Positions 16,955 to 25,675 of a stretch of 64,000 nt of DNA are shown in pieces. Position numbers and translations under genes: made by a program. Numbering within the stretch: the stretch's first letter is position 1; each line of letters begins with the position of its first letter. The notes beneath the pieces are model-generated. The model ran no database searches. It saw nothing but the letters and a program-made list of their open reading frames with translations, and was not told the origin of the DNA. Source of the DNA: SLRI01 sp964393275 (lineage in GTDB: Bacteria; Pseudomonadota; Alphaproteobacteria; Geminicoccales; Geminicoccaceae); the NCBI GenBank assembly GCA_964393275.1, contig CAYMTA010000015.1, positions 1 through 64,000 of the forward strand. The letters are read 5' to 3'.

Positions 16955-16978
16955 GCAGCGGCTTTGCAGATCCGCTGC
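16955..16978. promoter_or_regulatory. Inverted repeat between LysR and cupin genes
   Basis: GCAGCGG (16955-16961) and CCGCTGC (16972-16978) form a perfect 7-base inverted repeat with a 10-base spacer. It lies in the divergent promoter region, where a LysR protein would be expected to bind. Function is inferred from position. Confidence 0.35.
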
Positions 16979-17035
16979 TGCCGCCGTAGCATCGATCGAG
17001 CTAGGCTTTCCCTGCAAAAAGCGAGGGAGCTGACC

Positions 17036-17449
17036 ATGCACGAGAGGAGCGACGTAGGCACCATGATCGCAGCGCTGGAGGTCGGCGTCACGCGGAGCGC
17101 GCAAGACCAGGGCCTGGCCAAGCTGACGCCGCTCCACCGCGAGGTGGTGCGTGGCATGCCGACTGCGCAGGATCAGGAAATCCGCGTGCTCTTCGCCACC
17201 CTGCTGCCGGGCGATGTCACGCCCTGCCATTCGCACCGGCATCCGGTGACCGTCTACATGCTGGAAGGCACGTTCACGCTCGAGCTGGACGATCGGGAGC
17301 CGGTCGGCATCGAAGCCGGGCAGGTCTACGTCGAGCCGTCCGGCGTCAACATGACCGGCAGCAACCGGGGCGACGTGCCGGCGCGCATGGCGCTGTTCTT
17401 CGTCTGCGAGCCCGATGAGCCGTTCGCCGATCCGGCGAGCCGGGCTTGA
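17036..17449 (+). CDS. Small cupin-domain protein
   Basis: 137 residues from ATG 17036, preceded by GAGGGAG. The single cupin barrel contains PCHSHRHPVTVYMLEGTFTLEL (motif 1 with metal-binding histidines and Glu) and GQVYVEPSGVNMTGSNRGD (motif 2, in which the usual His is not obvious). It could be a small isomerase, dioxygenase or sensor; the substrate is unknown. Divergent from the LysR regulator. Confidence 0.85.
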   Translation: MHERSDVGTMIAALEVGVTRSAQDQGLAKLTPLHREVVRGMPTAQDQEIRVLFATLLPGDVTPCHSHRHPVTVYMLEGTFTLELDDREPVGIEAGQVYVEPSGVNMTGSNRGDVPARMALFFVCEPDEPFADPASRA

Positions 17450-17556
17450 GACGGGGCGATCTGCGCGCATCGACCCGCTGCGCAAGCTCGCCACCGCACG
17501 ACCTGAAACGGCGAGCGCCGCTTCAACCGGCCCGAATGCACAGTCTTGTTGATAGG

Positions 17557-17633
17557 TGGCGCGCCCGAGAGGACTCGAACCTCTGACCTCGTGCTCCGGA
17601 GGCACGCGCTCTATCCAACTGAGCTACGGGCGC
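17557..17633 (-). tRNA. tRNA-Arg (anticodon CCG)
   Basis: Read on the minus strand, GCGCCCG at 17627-17633 pairs with CGGGCGC at 17561-17567. The D arm is AGCTCAGTTGGATAGAGC, the anticodon stem CGTGC/GCACG encloses the loop CTCCGGA with anticodon CCG, and the T arm is AGAGGTTCGAGTCCTCT. Discriminator G and a genomic CCA are encoded (17557-17560). It decodes CGG, a frequent codon in GC-rich genomes. Confidence 0.97.
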
Positions 17634-17644
17634 TGACCGGCTGC

Positions 17645-18679
17645 CTATAGCGCACTCCTGGCCGAGGGCAAAGCGTCGTCGTGCTCGTCCCGGGCGGCGG
17701 CCGGGCCGGTGAGCCTGAGAAAAAGCTCCTCGAGATCGGCCTCGGCGGTGGCGAGATCGTTGATCGTCAGTCCGGCCGCGGTCGCGGCCGCCAGGATCTC
17801 GCCGACCTTGACCCGGCTCGGCCGGTAGCGGACGACGATCCGACCCGTCCCGTCGAGCGTGGCGCCGAGGGCGGCGAGCCGCTCCGACAGCCGTGTTTGC
17901 GGCGCGTCGAGGGTCAAGGTGAGCGTCTTCTCGTCGAGCCGCCGGAGCAGGGTCGCCGTCCGATCGCAGGCGACGACATTGCCCTTGTCGATGATGGCGA
18001 TGCTGTCGCACATCGCCTCCGCCTCCTCGAGGTAGTGCGTGGTCAGGACGATGGTGGTGCCTTGCGCGTTGAGCTCGCGCATGTGCTGCCAGAGGTGGCG
18101 GCGCAGCTCGACATCGACGCCGGCGGTCGGCTCGTCGAGGATGATCACCGGTGGGTGATGGACCAGCGCCTTGGCGACCAGGAGGCGCCGCCGCATGCCG
18201 CCGGAGAGCGAGCGGGCATAGGCATCGGCCTTGTCGGCGAGGCCGACCGCCTCGAGGATCGCGTCGGTGGTGCGCCGGCGCTTCGGCACGCCATAGAGTC
18301 CGGCCTGCAGCTCCAGGACCTCGCGCGGGCTGAAGAAGGCATCGAGGTTGAGCTCCTGCGGCACCACGCCGATGGCGAGGCGCGCCCGCCTCGGGTGCCG
18401 GTCGATATCGATGCCGTAGACCTCGGCCGAGCCCGCGGTCTTGACGACCAGCCCGGCCAGGATGTTGATCAGCGTCGATTTGCCCGCCCCGTTCGGGCCG
18501 AGCAGGCCGAAAATGGCGCCGCGCGGCACCTCGAGGTCGACGCCCTTGAGCGCCTCCTTGGCCGGCTGGCCGCCGCTCGCCCGATAGGTCTTGCGCAAGC
18601 CCTTGAGCTCGATCGCATAAGCTGGCAAGGGAGCGGCGGCGCCGGTCGTCGTGCTCGAGGGCGCGGGGCGGGCGTTCAT
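17645..18679 (-). CDS. ABC transporter ATP-binding protein (ABC-2/DrrA type), orphan
   Basis: 344 residues. Walker A: GLLGPNGAGKSTLINIL; signature: LSGGMRRRLLVAKALVHHP; Walker B: VIILDEPTAGVD; switch His in LTTHYLEEAEAMCD. The long C-terminal extension (~100 residues) is typical of DrrA-like ATPases that work with ABC-2 permeases for drug, polysaccharide or lipid export. No permease lies next to it: the tRNA follows and a divergent zinc-finger gene precedes it. The partner must be elsewhere, if it exists. Confidence 0.9.
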   Translation of the reverse strand: MNARPAPSSTTTGAAAPLPAYAIELKGLRKTYRASGGQPAKEALKGVDLEVPRGAIFGLLGPNGAGKSTLINILAGLVVKTAGSAEVYGIDIDRHPRRARLAIGVVPQELNLDAFFSPREVLELQAGLYGVPKRRRTTDAILEAVGLADKADAYARSLSGGMRRRLLVAKALVHHPPVIILDEPTAGVDVELRRHLWQHMRELNAQGTTIVLTTHYLEEAEAMCDSIAIIDKGNVVACDRTATLLRRLDEKTLTLTLDAPQTRLSERLAALGATLDGTGRIVVRYRPSRVKVGEILAAATAAGLTINDLATAEADLEELFLRLTGPAAARDEHDDALPSARSAL

Positions 18680-18729
18680 CGAAGGGCTCCGGCTGGCTGC
18701 GGCCGGCGAGGTTGCCGGGGGAACGAGGC

Positions 18730-18957
18730 ATGGGTGACGAGGAAGTCTATCTGGTCGGGACCGAGGAGGTCGTCCTCACCGACCGGATGTACGTCCAGTG
18801 CGACGGCGGCAACGGCACGCTCGGCCACCCCCGCGAGTACCTGACGCTCGAGAAGGGTGGCCAGACGATCTGCAAGTACTGCGATCGCCGCTTCGTCCTC
18901 AAGTCCCTGCCCGAGGCGGAGGCGATCCGCAAGGCCGGTCAGCGCTTCGCCGCCTGA
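18730..18957 (+). CDS. CHCC zinc-finger protein (NDUFS6-like)
   Basis: 75 residues from ATG 18730. The pattern C-x8-H (QCDGGNGTLGHP) followed by ICKYCDRRF is the zf-CHCC domain, related to the mitochondrial complex I subunit NDUFS6 and widespread as a small alphaproteobacterial protein. Likely a zinc-binding accessory of complex I; that role is known for the eukaryotic relative and inferred here. Confidence 0.88.
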   Translation: MGDEEVYLVGTEEVVLTDRMYVQCDGGNGTLGHPREYLTLEKGGQTICKYCDRRFVLKSLPEAEAIRKAGQRFAA

Positions 18958-18998
18958 GGAGGGCCGGCTGGACGGGGCCGGCCGTCGCCTCCGGCCGA

Positions 18999-20303
18999 CT
19001 AGGCCAGCTCCGCCGGCGGCAACTGCCGGCGCAAATAGACGACCGTCACGGCGGCGCCGATCCAGGCGATGGTGACGATGCCCCAGTAGATGCCGGGCAG
19101 CCCGAATCCCAGGACCGGGTCGAGCAGATAGAGCACGACCAAAGGCCCGAAGACATGGCGGAAGAGGGCGACCGACATGGCGAAGATCGGTCGCCGCATG
19201 CCCTGCAGGATGCCGCCGCCGAGGATCAGGATGGCGTAGGCGTTGAAGTTGAAGACGGCGAAGCCGAGATAGGCGCTGCCGAGCCGGATCAGGTCCGGAT
19301 CGTCGCTGAAGATGCCGATCAGGAGCTCGCGGGTCGGCCAGACGGCGATGGCGCCCAAGGTCATCACGGCGATGCCGTAGAGCATGACGAGGCGCGCGGT
19401 CTCGCGCACCCGGTCGGGCCGGTCGGCGCCGTGATTCTGCCCGACCAGCGTCATCGCGGCGGTGTTCAGGCCGATCATCGGCAGCATGGCGAGCTGCTCG
19501 ATGCGCAGGCCGATGCCGTAGGCGGCGATCGCCGCCTCGCCATGCCGGCCCATGAACCAGGTGATGCAGAAGAGGCCGAAGCCGGTGGCGCCGCTGGTGA
19601 TGGTGACCGGCACGGCCTGGCGGAGGAAATCGCGCAGGATCGGCAGGTTCGGCCGGATGTCGGCGAGGCGGAGCCGAAGGCCCAGGGGGCTCCGCCGGGC
19701 ACGATGGACGAGATAGACGAGCTGCAGCGCCTGGACCAGCACGGTGGCGATGGCGATGCCGAGCACGCCGAGGCCGGGCACGCCGAAGGCGCCGAACATG
19801 AAGAGCGGGTCGAGCGCGAAGTTGAGGGCGCAGCCAAGGATCAGCGCGTTCCGGAAGCTGCGGCTGTCGCCTTGCGCCGTCAGCCAGCTATTGAGCGTCT
19901 GGTTGAGCACGAGGACGACGGCAAAGAGCATGATCGGCTGGAGATAGTCCACCCCGGCTTCGAGGCTGTCGCCGCTCGTGCCGAGGAACCGCAGGAGCGG
20001 CTGAATCGCGAAAATCCCGTAGAGGGCGGCGATCAGGCCGCCGACACAGGCCAAAAAGACTGCCTGGCCGAGCAGGCGGCGGCCGCCCTCGACATCCTCG
20101 CGGCCGAGGCGGTTGGCGATCAGCGCCGTGGCGGCCGCACCGATGCCGACCGAGAGCACGATGACCAGGAAGAAGACCGGGAAGGACGCACCCAGCGCCG
20201 TCAGGGCGGCGGTCGAGATGAACCCCGCCCAGAAGCTGTCGACGATGTTGAAGAGGGTCTGGAAGAGCAGGCCGACGCCGGCCGGCACGGCGATGGAGCG
20301 CAC
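18999..20303 (-). CDS. MATE-family multidrug/cation exporter
   Basis: A 434-residue membrane protein from GTG 20303. Twelve hydrophobic helices are visible, with the MATE features SIAVPAGVGLLFQTLFNIVD, FWAGFISTAALTALGASFPV, and a repeated half around ITSGATGFGLFCITWFMGRHG. It probably exports drugs or metabolites using Na+ or H+. The start is uncertain: no ATG fits, and an in-frame CTG at 20330 would add nine residues (LTSDPLPGL) that resemble the usual family N-terminus. It lies 79 bases downstream of the ROK kinase, on the same strand. Confidence 0.9.
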   Translation of the reverse strand: MRSIAVPAGVGLLFQTLFNIVDSFWAGFISTAALTALGASFPVFFLVIVLSVGIGAAATALIANRLGREDVEGGRRLLGQAVFLACVGGLIAALYGIFAIQPLLRFLGTSGDSLEAGVDYLQPIMLFAVVLVLNQTLNSWLTAQGDSRSFRNALILGCALNFALDPLFMFGAFGVPGLGVLGIAIATVLVQALQLVYLVHRARRSPLGLRLRLADIRPNLPILRDFLRQAVPVTITSGATGFGLFCITWFMGRHGEAAIAAYGIGLRIEQLAMLPMIGLNTAAMTLVGQNHGADRPDRVRETARLVMLYGIAVMTLGAIAVWPTRELLIGIFSDDPDLIRLGSAYLGFAVFNFNAYAILILGGGILQGMRRPIFAMSVALFRHVFGPLVVLYLLDPVLGFGLPGIYWGIVTIAWIGAAVTVVYLRRQLPPAELA

Positions 20304-20382
20304 GAGGCCGGGCAGCGGGTCGCTGGTCAGCCGTGCCGCGCGGGCAGCGCCGGCGCCCGTGGCGCCGCGCCCGAGGGGGCGG

Positions 20383-21057
20383 TCAGAGGACGCGGAAATG
20401 TTCTTGCCAGATGCGCACGCCGCCAAGGAAGGCGTTCTCGTTGTCGCCCGGCCGGCTCTGCTGCGGCATCGCCTGGAGGTGCTTCGCGTTGCCGCCGCCG
20501 AGCACGACGTAGTCGGCGACCAGCGCGAGGCGCAGCCGCTCCACCACGTCGTGGACCGCCTCCTCCCAGTCCTTCCTGCCCAGCCGCTCGAGCCCGCGCT
20601 TGCCGACGCAGTCCTCGAAGGTGAATTTCTTGCGGTAGGGCAGATGCGCCACCTCGAGCGGCACGGCGACGTGATCGCCGACCAGGGCAGCACCGAGGCC
20701 GGTGCCGAGGCCGAGGAACAGCATCTTGCCGCCGGCGTAGGAGCCGACTGCCTGCATCACCGCGTCGTTGACCACCTTGACCGGTCGCTCGAACGCGGCG
20801 GCGAAGTCGAAATCGGTCCAGCCCTGGCCCAGATTATGCGGCTCGAGCACCAGCCGACCCTCGCGCACCGGGCCCGGATAGCCGATGGTGACGTGGTCGA
20901 AGCGCCAGTCACCGGCGAGCTCGAGCACGGCCTCGACCATGCGCTCGGGCGTCATGTCCGGCCCGGACTTCGCCTTGCGCTTCTCGACATGCGCCGCATG
21001 CTTGATCTTGATGTTGTTGCCGCCGACGTCGACGACGAGAATCTGCGCCTCGGCCAT
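20383..21057 (-). CDS. ROK-family sugar kinase, polyphosphate glucokinase-like
   Basis: 224 residues. N-terminal phosphate-binding motif VVDVGGNNIKIKH, then TIGYPGPVREGRL, VKVVNDAVMQAVGSYAGGKMLFLGLGTGLGAALV (catalytic Asp in ND, second phosphate motif GLGTGLG), and VVLGGGNAKHL. The length and the absence of the ROK zinc motif fit short polyphosphate-glucokinase-like members, which phosphorylate glucose from polyphosphate or ATP. The donor cannot be read from the sequence. It lies near a PPi-type phosphofructokinase, which may matter. Confidence 0.82.
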   Translation of the reverse strand: MAEAQILVVDVGGNNIKIKHAAHVEKRKAKSGPDMTPERMVEAVLELAGDWRFDHVTIGYPGPVREGRLVLEPHNLGQGWTDFDFAAAFERPVKVVNDAVMQAVGSYAGGKMLFLGLGTGLGAALVGDHVAVPLEVAHLPYRKKFTFEDCVGKRGLERLGRKDWEEAVHDVVERLRLALVADYVVLGGGNAKHLQAMPQQSRPGDNENAFLGGVRIWQEHFRVL

Positions 21058-21245
21058 GAGCGTCTCCTCCGAACCCGCGGGGGCTGCTTACCATCCGGCC
21101 CGAGGCGGCGCCAGAGTGGCCGGGCGAGCCCGGGGGCCCTCGTATGGCGGGAGGGTGGGATCTCGCCATCGCCTGACATGCCCGGCCCTTTACCGATTGT
21201 TCATGCCGGCTGCGTAGTCTGAGGCGGGTCGATGACGGTGGCGGG

Positions 21246-21845
21246 ATGCTGGTGCGGCGAGAGAGCGGCGGGAGTTGGCGGCGGCGCGGGCCCGGGGCGG
21301 AGGCTGCCCTGGCCCTGGTGCTGCTGCTCGGCCTGCTCATCTCCTTGCCGGCGGCCGCGGCGCCGGCCGTCTTCGGGACGCTGGATCGGCTGGCGCTCGA
21401 CATCCGCGGTGCCATGGCGCATGTCGCCCGGCTGCGCGACCGCCTCGACGACCCGCCGCCTGGCCGCCTTTCGAACGCCAGCCCGGCGGCCGAGATGGCC
21501 GGCATCGCCGATGGCCGGTTCGATTCGACCGTCGCCTCGCTGCGCTGGGCCAGTCGCGGCCTCGACCGGCGACTGGCGGCGCTGCGTGCCGCGGTCGGCA
21601 CGCCCGACAGCCCGGAGAAGGCGGAAATCCTGCTGGTCATGCGGGTCGAGCTCAGCAGCATGCTCTGGACGCTCGAGGAGCTGGGCCCGAAATGGGGCGC
21701 GGATCCGGGCTCGGGCGCGGTGCTGGCGCCGCGGCCGTCGACCGCCGCCGAGCGGGCCGAGACGCTGGACCGGCTGAACGCCTCGCTCGAGCAGCTCGCC
21801 ATCGCCACCTCCGCCATGGCGGGCTTCGACTGGCGCGGGCTTTGA
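21246..21845 (+). CDS. Hypothetical exported helical protein
   Basis: 199 residues. A basic N-terminus is followed by the hydrophobic segment ALALVLLLGLLISLPAAAAP, a likely signal peptide. The mature part is helical and Ala/Leu/Arg-rich without cysteines or a known motif. ATG or nearby alternative starts are possible. It sits between the divergent kinase and the phosphofructokinase, 145 bases upstream of the latter. Function unknown. Confidence 0.65.
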   Translation: MLVRRESGGSWRRRGPGAEAALALVLLLGLLISLPAAAAPAVFGTLDRLALDIRGAMAHVARLRDRLDDPPPGRLSNASPAAEMAGIADGRFDSTVASLRWASRGLDRRLAALRAAVGTPDSPEKAEILLVMRVELSSMLWTLEELGPKWGADPGSGAVLAPRPSTAAERAETLDRLNASLEQLAIATSAMAGFDWRGL

Positions 21846-21990
21846 GCCGGGGTCGGGGGTGCGAGTGGCTGCCCGGAAGCGTCCCGGCATCCCCGACCGC
21901 CCAGTTGTTTTCGAGCGATTGACAAGGCGGACCGCTGGTGGCCCCATTCGGCTGTCTGGAGACGGGACCAGCGCAGGCAGGACGAGGTGC

Positions 21991-23214
21991 ATGGAAAAGC
22001 ATACGAAAGCCCTCATCGCCCAGGGTGGCGGCCCGACCGCGGTCATCAACGAGAGCCTGGTGGGTGCGGTGCTCGAATGCCGCAAGTTCCCGCAGATCGA
22101 TCGGATCTACGGAGCGATGCACGGGGTGCGCGGGATCGTCGACGAGGATCTCCTGGATCTCACCCAGGAGACCACGAACAATCTGGAGCTGGTGGCCGGC
22201 ACCCCGTCCTCGGCCCTCGGCTCGACCCGGGACAAGCCCGACCGCGCCTACTGCAAGGCGATCTTCGAGACCCTGCAGTTGCATGAGATCAGCTATTTTC
22301 TCTATATCGGCGGCAACGATTCCTCCGACACCGTGCGGATCGTCGCCGAGGAGGCCAAGGCGGCCGGCTATCCGCTCCGCTCGATCCACATCCCCAAGAC
22401 CATCGACAACGACATCGTCCTGAACGATCACACGCCTGGCTTCCCCTCTGCCGCGCGCTTCATCGCCCAGGCCTTCATGGGCATCAATCTCGACAACAAG
22501 GCGCTGCCCGGCGTCTACATCGCCGTCGTCATGGGCCGCAACGCCGGCTTCCTCACCGCCGCCTCGGCGCTCGGCAAGAAGTTCCCGGACGACGGGCCGC
22601 ACCTCATCCACATGCCCGAGCGCGCCTTCGATCCCGATGGCTTCCTCGCCGGCGTCAAGGCCACGTTCGACCGGCACGGGCGCTGCATCGTCGCCGTCTC
22701 GGAAGGCGTCCACGATACCGAAGGCAAGCCGATCCTCGCCCGGCTCGCCGGCGAGCTGCAGCGCGACGCGCACGGCAATGTCAGCCTCTCGGGCACGGGC
22801 GCCCTCGCCGACGGCCTCGCCACCCTGGTCAAGGATCGCCTCGCCATCAAGCGGGTGCGCGCCGACACCTTCGGCTACATGCAGCGCTCCTTCGTCGGCT
22901 GCGTCTCCGATGTCGACCAGCGCGAGGCCCGCGAGGTGGGCGAGAAGGCGGTCAAGTTCGCGCTCTGGGGCGACCGCGACGGCTCGGTCACCATCCAGCG
23001 GGTCGGCAACTACCAGGTCGACTACGAGCTGGTCGATCTCGACCAGGTGGCGGCCAAGACCCGGACCATGCCGGATGGCTTCATCGAGGCGGCCGGCACG
23101 GGCGTCACCGACGCCTTCCACCTCTATCTCCGCCCGCTGCTCGGCTCCGGCATGCCCAACGAGTACCGGCTGCAGACCAGCAACCGCGTGCCCAAGCTCG
23201 GCCGACACGGCTGA
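21991..23214 (+). CDS. 6-phosphofructokinase, probably PPi-dependent
   Basis: 407 residues from ATG 21991 (AGGTGC just upstream). Substrate motifs: IAQGGGPTAVINESLVG at the N-terminus, YIGGNDSSDTV, IPKTIDNDI, MGRNAGFLTAASALG and MPERAF. In ATP-using enzymes the second motif is GGDGS; here an Asp replaces the Gly (GGND), the classical marker of pyrophosphate-dependent phosphofructokinases. The enzyme would then reversibly form fructose-1,6-bisphosphate from fructose-6-phosphate and PPi. Donor assignment follows that rule and was not tested. Confidence 0.88.
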   Translation: MEKHTKALIAQGGGPTAVINESLVGAVLECRKFPQIDRIYGAMHGVRGIVDEDLLDLTQETTNNLELVAGTPSSALGSTRDKPDRAYCKAIFETLQLHEISYFLYIGGNDSSDTVRIVAEEAKAAGYPLRSIHIPKTIDNDIVLNDHTPGFPSAARFIAQAFMGINLDNKALPGVYIAVVMGRNAGFLTAASALGKKFPDDGPHLIHMPERAFDPDGFLAGVKATFDRHGRCIVAVSEGVHDTEGKPILARLAGELQRDAHGNVSLSGTGALADGLATLVKDRLAIKRVRADTFGYMQRSFVGCVSDVDQREAREVGEKAVKFALWGDRDGSVTIQRVGNYQVDYELVDLDQVAAKTRTMPDGFIEAAGTGVTDAFHLYLRPLLGSGMPNEYRLQTSNRVPKLGRHG

Positions 23215-24271
23215 GGGTGGCGGGGGATTCAGGGCCGGACGAGGCGAATCCCCGGGGATGCCGCGCGCTCCCGGATATGCAAGACCACAGGTGAAGCTCG
23301 AGCGTCTGGCTGCCGGCGCTCATGCCTTGATCGAAGGAGCTGGCCTCCGTCGTGGCTTGGTTTGCAGCGCTAGCGGCCCTCGTTTCGTTCGTGCTTGCAG
23401 GGGGCGATGCGCGAGAGAGGTCGGTTCCGCCGGCGGATCGAATGGGGTGAAGGCGGCGCCCGGCCCAGGTCACCGACCGAGGGCTCGGGCAATGGCGGTC
23501 GAGCCGACCCGGCCTGATCATGCGTTCCGGCTGGCTCGGGAGAAAGCCTGCAGCGGCGCACTGTCGCCGTCTGTGGCAATGACCCAAAATCCATCTGGGG
23601 TCGGCGCTCTGCCGGTTCTCGCCCGATTGAGCCGCCACCTGCGAGCATGGCTCGCCGTCCTCGTCCTCAATTTCGGCGATAGAAGCGTGCAGGTCGACAG
23701 ACGCCGCTTCGGCGCTCCTCGGCGCGTCTGCGCTGGGTGGAGGGTCTCGACCGTCCACGCGTGTTGCGGGCGCCGGGGATGCCGGGACCATTGGCAAGCC
23801 CGGAGTCGCGAGACCGACAGGCTCGGTTGACCCGGCCGTCGCGCCGTGTCGGCCGTCTGCCCGATGTCGAGCTCGATGGCAAGGGGCAGCACGGTCAGGA
23901 AGCTGTCGTGCGCAGAGGCGATGCCCCGGATGCCGTGACCTCCCTGCCGAGCATGCGTCGCCCGCGCGAAGACAAGGCGGTGACGGGTTCGAGCCAGGGG
24001 ACCATCATCGAGACGCGCTGAATGGTCCCGCTCGCCCGCCTGTCCATGGCACGGGCGTCGTCCTCGTCCTGACCATGACCTGCGCGAGCGGCCGGCACGC
24101 CTCTCTCGACTTCCTGGATGCGGCTCAAGGATCGCTCGCCCAAGACGCGGCCGGCGGCCCGCCGGTTGCTCGAGCGGCCTGGTTGCGTCACATTCCGGTC
24201 GGGCCGCGGCCAGGGGAATCGCCGAACGGCAGCCTTGCACGACCACGCCAGCCGAAGGGACCAGGGAAACC
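23215..24271. other. About 1 kb without a credible gene
   Basis: Open frames exist on both strands (for example minus 23518-24273 and plus 23737-24021), but none has a recognisable domain, a good ribosome site, or the clear GC-at-third-position pattern of the neighbouring genes. Translations are Arg/Ser/Pro-rich, as out-of-frame GC-rich DNA gives. It may be decayed coding sequence. No tRNA-like fold, terminator or repeat stands out. Confidence 0.5.
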
Positions 24272-24829
24272 ATGACCGAATCCAGACGCCGTCCCGACCC
24301 GCTCTCCTGGGGGCGTGGAGAGCGCGTGCTCGAGCTGTTCCTCGAGCCGACCTGCCCCTATTCGGTGCGCGCGTTCAACAAGATGCACGATCTGCTCGCC
24401 GTGGCCGGCGCGGAGCGGATCACGGTCAAGCTGCGGCTGCACTCACAGCCCTGGCACATGTACTCGGGCGTGATCGTGCGCTGCGTGCTGGCCGCCTCCA
24501 TGCTGGAGGGCGGGCGCAACGACGCCTGGCGCGTGCTGAAGGCGGTCGGCGACAATCGCGAGGCGTTCGAGTTCGAGGGCCATTGCAGGGGCGCCAACAT
24601 GGACGCCACCCCGAACGACATCATCCGCCGGATCGAGGACCACAGCGGGCTGGCCCTGGCCGCGGCCTTCGAGCTGCCCGAGCTCGTGGCGGAGATCAAG
24701 CGGCACACGAGGCTCGCCCGCCAGAACGGCGTGCACGTCTCGCCCACCTTCATGATCGACGGGCTGATCCAGCCCGACATGGGCAGCGGCGATCCGGTCG
24801 AGGACTGGGCCCGGCAGCTCCTGGCCTGA
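24272..24829 (+). CDS. Thioredoxin-fold (DsbA-like) protein with CPYS motif
   Basis: 185 residues. The N-terminal strand and motif LELFLEPTCPYSVRAFNKM carry a CxxS in place of CxxC, and the cis-proline loop is VSPTFMIDGL. A helical insertion lies between. The overall plan is DSBA/FrnE-like. With one cysteine it could act as an isomerase-, glutathione transferase- or reductase-like enzyme rather than an oxidase. No signal peptide, so cytosolic. Its partner is unknown. Confidence 0.8.
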   Translation: MTESRRRPDPLSWGRGERVLELFLEPTCPYSVRAFNKMHDLLAVAGAERITVKLRLHSQPWHMYSGVIVRCVLAASMLEGGRNDAWRVLKAVGDNREAFEFEGHCRGANMDATPNDIIRRIEDHSGLALAAAFELPELVAEIKRHTRLARQNGVHVSPTFMIDGLIQPDMGSGDPVEDWARQLLA

Positions 24830-25122
24830 GATCTCAGGAAAAGGCCGCTGCAAGGGTGGCGTGGACCCCGCGACCGGATCACGGCAGCCGGCTTTCGCTC
24901 TTTCGATGTCTCACCGTCGATGTGCGATCCGACATAGCCTCGATGCATGGCAAGGCGCACTCGGCATTTATTTGTCCTGACCCCTTTTTGAACGGCGTGC
25001 GGGGCGTGGGCGGGATGCGGCGTGGCGCTGCGTGGCGGGGAACTCGGCAACGCCTCGCCGGTTCTTGGCGCGCGCTGCACGGGCTGAGCGTGCAGCGCGC
25101 AACACCGGGAAAGGGTACGACC

Positions 25123-25605
25123 GTGAAGGACCTGAGTGAGCTTTTTCACTATCAGCTGATGGATGTCTACTACGCCGAGCAGAAGATCCTGAAGAGCCTG
25201 CCCAAGATGGCGGGCAAGGCCAAGAGCAAGGCGCTCGTCGACGCGTTCAACACGCACCTCGAGGAGACGAAAGGGCAAATCGACCGGCTGGAGCAGGTGT
25301 TCAAGATGCTCGACAAGAAGCCGAAGGCGGAGACCTGCGAGGCGCTCGACGGGCTGGTCGCCGAGGCCGAGGAGATCATCAAGGACGCCAAGTCCGACGC
25401 GGTCCGCGATGCCGGCCTCGTGGCCGCGGCGCAGGCCGTCGAGCACTACGAGATCGCGCGCTACGGCACGCTGGTCGCCTGGGCCAAGGAGCTCGGGCTC
25501 GACGACGCCGCGAGCCTCCTGCAGGAGACGCTCGACCAGGAATACGCGGCCGACGACACGCTCGACCGTCTCGCGGCCGAGAAGATCAACAAGCTCGCCG
25601 CCTGA
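25123..25605 (+). CDS. Ferritin-like DUF892 (YciE/YciF) protein
   Basis: 160 residues from GTG 25123. The family pattern is clear: LSELFHYQLMDVYYAEQKILKSLPKMA at the start, then HLEETKGQIDRLEQVFKMLDKKP, AAQAVEHYEIARYGTLVAWA and DDAASLLQETLDQEYAADDTL. The Glu/His residues fit a four-helix di-iron ferritin-like fold. Members are stress-induced; the physiological role is unclear. It is preceded by 293 bases of non-coding DNA that probably hold its promoter. Confidence 0.88.
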   Translation: MKDLSELFHYQLMDVYYAEQKILKSLPKMAGKAKSKALVDAFNTHLEETKGQIDRLEQVFKMLDKKPKAETCEALDGLVAEAEEIIKDAKSDAVRDAGLVAAAQAVEHYEIARYGTLVAWAKELGLDDAASLLQETLDQEYAADDTLDRLAAEKINKLAA

Positions 25606-25643
25606 GGGGAGGAACGCCCCCCGGCGCATCGGCGAAGGACACG

Positions 25644-25675
25644 GCGGCGCCGGCGGCTCAGTCCGCCGGCGCCGC
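25644..25675. terminator. Hairpin between convergent genes
   Basis: Perfect 13-base inverted repeat (25644-25656 and 25663-25675) with a 6-base loop, between the DUF892 gene and the sensor kinase, and covering the kinase stop. There is no T-run, so it may be a weak or Rho-assisted terminator, or an mRNA-stabilising stem. Confidence 0.4.

Noticed and set aside
15865..16989. Plus-strand frame opposite the LysR gene
   Set aside because: Shadow of the LysR gene; the LysR translation has clear HTH and effector domains.
18798..20624. 608-codon plus-strand frame opposite the MATE gene
   Set aside because: Low-complexity Asp/Glu/Arg translation typical of antisense GC-rich membrane genes.
23518..24273. 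251-codon minus-strand frame in the empty kilobase
   Set aside because: No domain, no ribosome site, and poor codon pattern; overlaps other equally weak frames.
24118..25122. In-frame upstream extension of the DUF892 gene
   Set aside because: It runs through the DsbA-like gene in another frame; the family's N-terminus begins at GTG 25123.
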